The notes under the pieces: generated by a model
What the model saw: the letters and a program-made list of their open reading frames with translations, nothing else
The model's database searches: none
What the model was told of the DNA's origin: nothing
Part shown: one piece after another, positions 19,566-64,000 of the stretch
Numbering within the stretch: position 1 is the stretch's first letter
Layout: every line of letters begins with the position of its first letter
Assembly: GCA_039621445.1 (NCBI GenBank)
Contig: CP154956.1
Coordinates: forward strand, 69,061,649 to 69,125,648
From: Euglena gracilis
Taxonomy: Eukaryota; Euglenida; Euglenophyceae; Euglenales
DNA length: 64,000 bases
Reading direction: 5' to 3'
Translations under genes and position numbers: made by a program

Positions 19566-21577
19566 TGAAGGTGCTCGATTGGGGTTTTTTTTTCTTTGTC
19601 TTAATGGTTTTCCTCCTTCTTTTTCGGAAAGATTCGGAATCAGCCAACTCCGGCGAAAACGGCGCTACCCGCCCCCCCCCCCCCCGGCAATTGTCGCGTG
19701 ACAAATCGGGCAGAACGGAGGGGGGTGACAATTTCCCGGGGTGACAATTTGGCCGGCACAGAGGGGGGTGACAATTGCCCGGGGGCGTCAATTGCCCACC
19801 CATGTAGGCCACATTAAATCCAAATGGCCAAAAACACCATCTGAAACACCAGTGAACACGCAAAAATGAAGCTATGTTTGTGATATTGTGCACAACATTT
19901 GGTATGTGACATTTCTCGGCACGTTCTAGCGAAATAGAGGATCAATCGAGTCGTGTCGGCGAAAAGAAAGTTCACAAACATCTTCTGTGGTGGGGGGTGA
20001 CAAATTGGGCAGCACGGACGGGGGTGACAATTTCCCGGGGTGACAAATTGGCCGGCACAGCCAGGGGTGACAATTGCCCGGGGGCGTCAATTGCCCGGGG
20101 GCGTCAATTGCCCGGGGGCGTCAATTGCCCGGGGGGGGGGGGGGCGGGTAAGCAGTCCTAACCCAACGCGCCGACAACATCCAAACAACACCGCCCATGA
20201 CCTCACAAGGGAAAAGTTCGGCATGGCGCATCAAGAATCTCTTCCTCAAGGTTGGAATCCATCCCCCCCCCCTGCCTGATGTCTGTCTGAGCTTGAAAAC
20301 CCACGATGCGGAAATAGAAGGAAGCATTATTCAAGAAATGATTCACCATCTTTGGTGATGATTGGCATTGGTATTGTGGTGGGGTCATTGGGAGGAAAAT
20401 CAACACAACAAAAAAGATGTGCACTTGACAAGTGGAGGTGACGCAAAACAACAGCAGGAGACTCACATTCGCTTTCCGTTCTCTGCCTGCGAGAAAGCAA
20501 CGAGGCGCCAACAAAAGAATGACAAAATGACAGAAACAGGAACAAATGATGTGAAAAGAATGCCTTGGGGGGGAAAGGGGGAAAAGCAACGGAAGAAACA
20601 CCTTTTTGATAAACAAACTAAAATATTCAATGTTGGTGTGAAGACTGAAATTCGCTGGTGCGAAAAACTCGAAAAGACTCATTCAGACAAACAGTGTCTG
20701 CTTTATAACCTTTGTAATAAAAATGGAAAATAAAATTTTCCATGACGCCTCTATAAAAAAATGGCCTTTGTCTCTTGTAGGCAGGGGGGGGTTCACCACC
20801 CACCCACCCAGCCCAGCACGGAATCCTGGGGGGGGGGGGGCAAATCGGCGTCTAAGGCCAGTTCCCAAAAATGTTTGCCGCGCCGAAACCCATACCTGGG
20901 CCTCCAGACCGGGACCCCCCGGGGGGGGGGGGTCTTCTGACTTAAAAAGAAGCCTGGTTGGGTGTCACCCTCCCTGAAGCATTTGGTGCTTTCACTTTAA
21001 TAGCCTATGGACGGCCCCCAAAATGGGTCCATAAGATTATTGAGGGGATAGGGTAGGGATGGGGACAGGTTTAGGGTTTTAAGGCCACTGGTCTCCTGTT
21101 TTCCCTAACTATAAGATAAAATCAAACCCAAAATCAGACCTAACTGAACCCAAGGCCAAAAGGCCTCAACAACAACCCTATCCCCAACCCTGACCCTACT
21201 CCTTCAATAAACCAATAACCCCTTCGGGGGGGGGGGGGGCATAAATTGTCCTCTGCCATCAGGCACCCATGATCACTTCCCATTTTGGCGCTCCTATCAG
21301 CACTGGTCGGTGCTGGTCGGCCGTCAGCCATGGTCAGCAGAAAATCGGATATAAATATCAACAAAAATAGGCATATGTTATCAGACAATGCACTTATAGC
21401 CAAAAACTTTGGCTCACTTCTGGCCATTCTTTGGTCGCCTTCTGGCCGCCTTTGCTCACTGTTTGTTGCTTCTCACTGGGTTGGGCCATTTTTGGCTGCT
21501 TTTGGCCACTTCTGGTTGCTTCTTGGATGCTTCTGGTACTTCGGCTACTTCTCCAACGTGGTGGTGGTGGCATGCAC
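19566..21577. other. non-coding, GC-run and dispersed-repeat region
   Basis: No gene seen. Holds two clusters (19675-19800 and 19990-20150) of a motif combining TGACAATT, CCCGGG and poly-G that recurs elsewhere in the window, C/G homopolymers of 10 or more near 19670, 20136, 20832, 20923 and 21226, and T-rich GGCC-containing spacers near 21420-21545 leading to the microsatellite. Confidence 0.6.
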
Positions 21578-22262
<685 letters not shown>

Positions 22263-22299
22263 TACGTAATCATATAAATACATATGCAAATACACACAT

Positions 22300-22400
22300 A
22301 CATCCATACACCAGAGATTCCCTCAGTTTCGTGCTGAAGACCCATGTCGCCATTCGTGATTTTTCGTGATTTTTCGTGATTTTTCGTGATTGTTTGTGGC
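22300..22400 (+). repeat. composite repeat: conserved block plus TTCGTGATTT tandem array
   Basis: GATTCCCTCAGTTTCGTGC at 22316-22334, then four tandem TTCGTGATTT-type units (about 22354-22391). The same combination occurs in opposite orientation at 23575-23680, in both cases with the conserved block next to a microsatellite. Confidence 0.75.
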
Positions 22401-23570
22401 ACAAAAAAAACTGCCCGGTTCTGAGGATTCTGCTGTAAAAGACTTAGAAAAATTTCAGGTTGTTCAACCTGGAAAAATTGAATTGAGTTGCAATTGTAAT
22501 AAAACCCAAAATGGAACTTTCCCTCAACAATGTTGAACAAGACTTGGCTCTATCCAAATTGGGTGCTGGAGAAATGGGAAAACCAGAGATGAAATGCAAC
22601 GCTCAAGGTGAGAAGATGCGAAATGCTGTGGTTTGAATTTACTGCGATGCAAAGCGATGCTACGCATCCCATTGCAGAACATTACAACCGCGGCTTGCCA
22701 CAGAGCCTTGCAAGCTTTCTGGCAATTTTTTGTGTCCACACGACCCGATCAGGATTCTATTTAAGGAAAGGGGGCTTTCCACTCTGAAAAAACCAGTCAG
22801 TCACTCGGGAAAAAAATCCATCGAGTCACTATCCCCTTGCAGGGGGGGGGGGGGTGGCCACTCCTGGGCCAAATTTTTCCTTGTGGCACCTTCGGCGCCA
22901 GTCAAATTTCCTTCTGGCAACTCCGTCAATCACTAATCCCGCTGATCAGTATGTAAAATTCCCTTTGCAAAGAGCACCTGACACCTGAAAAAAAATGTGA
23001 CCCCAAAGAGAGAAAGAGAACAATCCAGACCTTTGTGAACTTTTCTATGAGTCCCTGGATGGAGGGGTGGTCGAGTTTGTTGACAGTGATGCAAGGTTCC
23101 AACAATTCTGCCTAAAGTCCAGGTTTCTCAACAACCTTCACCTCGTTCAGAACCTTTTTCTTGTGGGTTGCTGACGCCAAATGCCCAACAGCATACGATG
23201 ACTCCACGTGATTTACAGGAGCATGACATGAAGTGCATGACATCTCACCTCTTCGTACCTAAACGTCAGAGGATTTGCAAAGGTTAACATGGCTAACATG
23301 GACATGGTTAAAACCTCAGAAAACCAGAAATTCTCTGGTTGTCTGGCTCTTTTTTGTTGAAACATCTTTCCCCTACGCTTCCAAGTGCGAGAATTGTTTG
23401 TTGCTTGCACCACAGGCATCGTTTGTGGCACACTAGAATCAGAAGATGACTGCAAAGAGTGACCAAAAACAAAAAAGGGGAAAAGTGAAAGTAAATAGAC
23501 ATCTTTGCACTTTCAAAAAGCAAAAATTGCACTTCCAAGAGAAAATTCTCATTGTCTTAAAAAAACAAAC
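22400..23570. other. non-coding stretch between two microsatellites
   Basis: No convincing gene. Contains a CCAGTCAGTCACT repeat unit followed by a G12 run (22790-22852) and otherwise unique AT-rich sequence. Confidence 0.5.
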
Positions 23571-23574
23571 TCAT

Positions 23575-23680
23575 TCGTGATTTTTCGTGATTTTCGTGAT
23601 TTTTCGTGATTTTGGGGAAAGCTCCATTTTCGTGCTCATTCGTGATTTTTTCGTGGCACGAAACTGAGGGAATCCCTGCA
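23575..23680 (-). repeat. second copy of the composite TTCGTGATTT repeat, inverted
   Basis: Five TTCGTGATTT-type units (23575-23655), then GCACGAAACTGAGGGAATC (23657-23675), the reverse complement of the block at 22316. It abuts the CATA microsatellite. Confidence 0.75.
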
Positions 23681-23684
23681 TACA

Positions 23685-23945
23685 CACATATACATACATA
23701 CATACACATATACAGACATACATACATACATGCATACATACATACATACATGCATACATACATACATACATACATACATACATACATACATACATACATA
23801 CATACATACATACATACATACATACATACATACATACATACATACATACATACATACATACATACATACATACATGCATGCATGCATGCATGCATACATT
23901 CATCCATGCATGCATGCATGGATGCATATATGCATCATGCATACA
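23685..23945. repeat. (CATA)n / (CATG)n microsatellite
   Basis: Tetranucleotide CATA repeats to about 23873, grading into CATG repeats to about 23895 and degenerate copies to 23945. Confidence 0.95.
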
Positions 23946-24003
23946 CATAAACAAGGACAGATACACACATATGCACCCATAAAGGCGTTTGTAGGTGCAC
24001 ATG

Positions 24004-24031
24004 CGTGTGTGTGTGTGTGTGTGTGTGTGTG
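24004..24031. repeat. (GT)n dinucleotide repeat
   Basis: Fourteen uninterrupted GT units. Confidence 0.95.
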
Positions 24032-24039
24032 GCATGCAT

Positions 24040-25070
24040 TCAAACAAATGCGCTTCCACTTGCTGTTTCTGGGAATATAACAAATATGAATGGTGCGTGC
24101 GGAAAAGCCTTGGCATGGGCGTACCGGCAGAAACTTTGAAAGGTGCAGTTTGTGTTCTCCAAGGCACACGGTCCCATTCAGATTGAATTTGATGCCTTCG
24201 GGCGTCGGCCGGGAATAGATATTGAAATACAACTTCTTTGGTGTCCTGGCTTTCTCCAGATTTTTGCCCTCGAGCCTCCCCGCCCCCCCCGACTCACAAA
24301 GAGAAAACTCTCAGCCTTGGATCAACGTCTGCGACCAACCCCCGGTGGTGTTAAATTCAACCTGATCCCATCCCGCTGGAGTGCACGGGCTGTTGCCATG
24401 TCGCTCTGGAAGGTAATGACCCCAAACTTGGACCCTGTGGCACTCCTCCTGCACCGCGGAAAGGCGCATCATGTCAAAAGTTGGACACAAAAAGGGAAAA
24501 AAAGAACTAAAACCCTTGCACTTATTGCCTTGAACTTGGACAGTAAAAAGGTCCCCAGGGGCTGGTTATTTCAATTCCCACACCCACCTGCAGACGTTTT
24601 TTTAAAAAAAATTGAACCAACCTGATTCATCTTCAAGTTATCATCGAAATTGGGCCCAGTGGACCACCGCTCGTGGTGTACGTGTACGACATTCGGGAGC
24701 CAGGGATGCGCTTTTATTTGGATTCCAGCCTCGAGGTTCAATTCGGGGGGGTGCACTTAGTAATGAATGCAGGATGCAGTTGTGACCATTCTCAGAAGCA
24801 AGTGGGGAGTCACCGTGGGAGTGACATGGTGGGCAGAACAGAGGGGGGTGACTACTTCCTGGAGATGACAACTTGGGCAGGACAAGAGGGGTGACAACCA
24901 CCTGGGAGGTGGCAAGCCTGGTGGTGGATTAATTAATTGGAGGATGAATAATAAATTATTCATCATTTTGGTGGACATATGCCAAAATGCTGATGTTCAG
25001 ATTAAAGACAAAGACAATCCCTAAATCAAGGGTAGGGGACTGGCAAAAAGGCACAACAAACACACTTGAC
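24040..25070. other. region without a confident gene
   Basis: Contains an imperfect inverted repeat (about 24168-24215 against 24328-24362) and a TGACA/poly-G repeat cluster at 24830-24905. On the plus strand 24645-24765 reads GPPLVVYVYDIREPGMRFYL, which looks protein-like but has no partner exon. Later exons of the minus-strand RRM gene may also lie here. Confidence 0.4.
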
Positions 25071-25161
25071 GCAGTAGCCCGCGAACGGTGCAAACTCAGA
25101 AAACAAATCAGCCAAATGGTCTCCAGTGAAATCTTCCGGAATGCCTTCCACCTTAATGGAA
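25071..25161 (-). CDS. RRM protein gene, probable exon 2 (RNP2 part)
   Basis: Encodes SIKVEGIPEDFTGDHLADLF followed by SEFAPF. A hydrophobic strand, G-[IL]-P-x-D, then a helix ending L..LFSEF is the beta1-alpha1 pattern (RNP2 region) of RNA recognition motifs. A CACAG acceptor precedes base 25161, and joining to the upstream exon by GT-AG keeps the frame. The 3' boundary (a GT after TGC at 25071) is a guess and the RNP1 part was not found. The family call rests on half a domain. Confidence 0.5.
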
Positions 25162-25488
<327 letters not shown>

Positions 25489-25583
25489 CGAGACAGTTGG
25501 AGGTCGACCACCTGCCGGGCCTTGAGCAGCTCCTCCGCATCCAGCCGGTGGATGTGCTTCACGGCGACGTCGAGGGAGGACAT
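25489..25583 (-). CDS. RRM protein gene, probable first exon
   Basis: Starts at ATG 25583 and encodes MSSLDVAVKHIHRLDAEELL followed by KARQVVDLQLS. The exon is GC-rich like the ABCC exons and unlike its surroundings. The donor TCTCG|GTGTGT leaves phase 2, matching the acceptor before 25161. The N-terminal 30 residues have no recognised domain. An upstream spliced-leader acceptor would be expected in a euglenid but is not identified. Confidence 0.45.
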
Positions 25584-26490
25584 GGGTCGGGGCCGGCCCC
25601 AGGCAGGGAAGCGCCCCAGAAAAACCCCTGGGGCAGAGGCAGGGGAAGCGCTCCACGCCCACCCCCAAGCCTCATCTGATAGGCCGACGGCAGCGATGCA
25701 GTTTGTTTAGCCCCCCCCCCCCCTGTGGGATCACTTCCGCTCTTCCAAAGACCAGTCAGTCACTCTCACAGAAAAAAGTAAGTTGCCACACCACTTTGGG
25801 TTCAATGGGAAATCGGCCACAAAAATGAAGAAAAATTGCTTTGCCAGCTCTTTGATGACCCCCTGGGGGGGGTCAGGCCAAAAAACAAAATCAGTCACAT
25901 GTAAAAACCCTACTCAGTCACCGACACCCCCTCCCCTCGGGGGGGGGGGGTCCGTCACAGGAGGTAGGGTGACCGTTGGTTGGGCCCAAGCACCTATAGT
26001 TGACCCCCGATTTTTGCCATTTTCGGCCATTTTCGGCCATTTTTTCCTATAGGTGGGGTAAAATTACCTTAAAATCCTTTCATACCAACAATGCATTTGA
26101 TCATTCATGCAACGTGAAAGTTGTTGTGAGCAACAAATCAAGCCAACGCATCCAAGGAGGTCCGTTTGGAATGCGCGGTTAGGGATTAAAGAGGTCAAAG
26201 AGTTTTTGGTTGCAATATGCAAATGCAAGGTTTTGGGAACAAGCTTCTTTTTCCTAACATTGGATCAACTCCAACTGGAATCCACAAAAAAATTTGGGGG
26301 GGTTCTATTTTGAAGGGTTTCAAAAGAAATAAAATCAATGTTGTGGGAATTCAAATTCCATCAGAACATTGCCGAATGACACAGCAGGAATTTTTGTTTG
26401 AAACTCTCAAAAATAATTGACATCGTGAAAAATCTAAATAGCACAAATCCATGACTTCAACGAAGCCTTGATGTAAAATTTCATCCGTCA

Positions 26491-26926
26491 CAAGATGCAG
26501 ATGCTGGACAAGATGCAGATGCTGGACACGATGTAATGGATGCAGATACTGGGTAAGATTAAGATTTTGACAAGATGCTGGACAAGATGCAGATATTGGA
26601 CAATTGGGTGAGCGCATTTGATGTCAATATTTCAACATTATGGGCCGATCACATGTTTGCTTGCTTTTGTTCTGCCACTCAAGCTGGGCGCATTTTCTCC
26701 CAATTTCTGATCGTCCCAACAATCTTGTCCACGGTTTGCATCTTGTCTGGTGTCTGCATCTTGTCCAGCATCTGCACCTTGTACAGCATCTGCATCTTGT
26801 TCAGTGTCAACATCGTGTCCAGTGTCTGCATCTTGTCCAGCATCTGCACCTTGTACAGCATCTGCATCTTGTCCAGTGTCTGCATCTTGTTAAGCATCTG
26901 CATCCATTGCATCTTGTCCACCCTCT
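26491..26926. repeat. 18-base minisatellite in opposite orientations
   Basis: Unit GATGCTGGACAAGATGCA runs forward at 26491-26602 (about 5 degenerate copies) and as its reverse complement at 26730-26926 (about 11 copies), separated by about 125 bases, so the two halves can pair. Confidence 0.85.
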
Positions 26927-27746
26927 GCAACCACGGCATCCATTGGCTCCCAACCTGGCAAAATGACCACAGAAACCCAAAAAAAATGACCACAAAAAGC
27001 CCAAAATTGACCACAAAAAGCCCCAACAAGCAACCAAAATGACCTAGAATTGCCTCAAATAACCTAAAATTGCCTAAAAATGCCAACAATGTCCACAAAA
27101 AATTGTGAAAAATAACCCAAAATCACCAAAATGGCGCAAAATGGCCAAAAATGCCATAAAAATGTGCTCATATTGACCCAAATCAGCCCAATATTTGCCA
27201 GATCAGTGCAAAATAGCCCCCAAATTAGCAAAAAAATGATCCAAAATGGCCAAGATGGGTGTAATACTGGAGATTTGTGGAGAAATTATCCCAAAAATGG
27301 GTTTAATTCTTCAAAATATACAAAGAAATGCCAGCATCGCCCTTGTCACCAAAATTTTCTGAAATGCCATCAAAACCTTCAGCTCTGGCCCAAATAACCC
27401 ATTCGGAGGTGGTTCTTTGAGCAGCATGTGTTGCAGGGCCAGGCATAATGCCAGGAGAAGAGAGGTTGCACAGAGACAAGAATCAGTCGCACTGGAAATC
27501 GCCCCTCAGGGAAAAAGCAACTGTTGGGCAAAAAAAACTCGATAATTTTTGCAACAAATTTTTTCTCATTTTCGGCCATTTTGGCCATTTTCGGCTATTT
27601 TCGGCCATTTTCGGGACCCCCACCTATAGAGCCCAAAATTTCATTTTCGGCCATTTTGGCCATTTTCGGCCATTTTTACTCTACTCCCCCCCCCCCCGGG
27701 CAATTGTCGCGTGACAAATCGAACAGCACGGAGGGGGGTGACAATT

Positions 27747-27967
<221 letters not shown>

Positions 27968-28388
27968 TCTTCAGTTTCAGGAAAACGTACCAAGCACCAC
28001 CAAATAGCGGGGTGCTGATGCTGGTAGGCAATGATATCGCGTGGTCTTCTTCAAGTATTGGAGGGAGACAGCAACAACACAATGGGGATTTGAGCAACAC
28101 AGGCACTCGACGAAATCCACTTCTCCAGAAATCCAGGGGAGACAGGAAACCAGTGACTCGGGAACTCGCGGCATCTGCCTGTCTGCCACCAGCCATGAGG
28201 CAACCAAAGGCAGCCTCAAAACCAGCCAGTGGTCTCAGAGGAGCAGAGCCGATAACAAAACACAGGTGTTCAGGAAGGGACGACGGAAGCCCCAAAATAG
28301 CAGCGCCCCACACATCGCGAGACTGGTGGTGGCGCAGGTGGAGGCATGTGGGCGGCGGAGGGGAATGGCTGACGGAGTCCGTGTGTCA

Positions 28389-64000
<35,612 letters not shown>

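Noticed and set aside
23690-23945. CRISPR-like regular repeat
   Set aside because: Plain tetranucleotide microsatellite with no spacers.

Overview
This window is nuclear DNA of a eukaryote, most likely a euglenid (Euglena or a relative). The strongest evidence is a minus-strand ABCC/MRP-type ABC transporter gene (stop at 28418; 5' end beyond base 64000) cut into about 27 recognisable exons. When exons are joined so that the protein matches the ABCC family pattern, most introns do not have GT-AG ends. Instead they carry CAG about 4 bases inside the 5' end and a complementary CTG 8-9 bases before the 3' end. That is the described signature of euglenid nonconventional introns. One junction is best read as GT-AG, so both intron kinds seem to occur in one gene.

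Layout: (1) 1-7885, plus strand, is a decayed Ty3/gypsy chromovirus (gag with two zinc knuckles, protease, a DIRS-like 'IDAF' segment, RT, RNase H, integrase, GPY/F and chromodomain), broken by in-frame stops and frameshifts; its 5' end lies outside the window. (2) About 7900-13742, plus strand, is a further broken coding region of unknown function with P/A/Q-rich stretches and several CxxC pairs, probably part of the same or a related element. Regions 1 and 2 share a striking density of very short interrupted palindromes. (3) 15000-19565, plus strand, is a DIRS-like retrotransposon (gag-like, RT, RNase H, tyrosine recombinase) with inverted terminal repeats and the internal complementary region typical of DIRS; it is also broken. 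(4) 19566-25070 and 25584-28417 are non-coding, full of microsatellites, G-runs and dispersed repeats. (5) 25071-25583, minus strand, holds the probable first two exons of an RRM protein gene. (6) 28418-64000 is the ABCC gene. Its introns (65 bases to 3.3 kb) hold poly-G tracts, GC palindrome arrays, foldback elements, a tRNA-Val-like sequence and a DIRS RT relic.

The ABC protein reads in order: L0/TMD1 (exons 1-8), NBD1 (exons 9-13), linker and TMD2 (exons 14-22), NBD2 (exons 23-27). NBD1 has the degenerate Walker B ending (LDDP) and NBD2 the canonical one (LDEATASVD), the usual asymmetric ABCC arrangement. Short pieces of TMD1 and of the NBD1 start were not found and probably sit in small exons I could not place. 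Exon boundaries are inferred from protein homology, reading phase and the CAG/CTG rule, with no transcript evidence.
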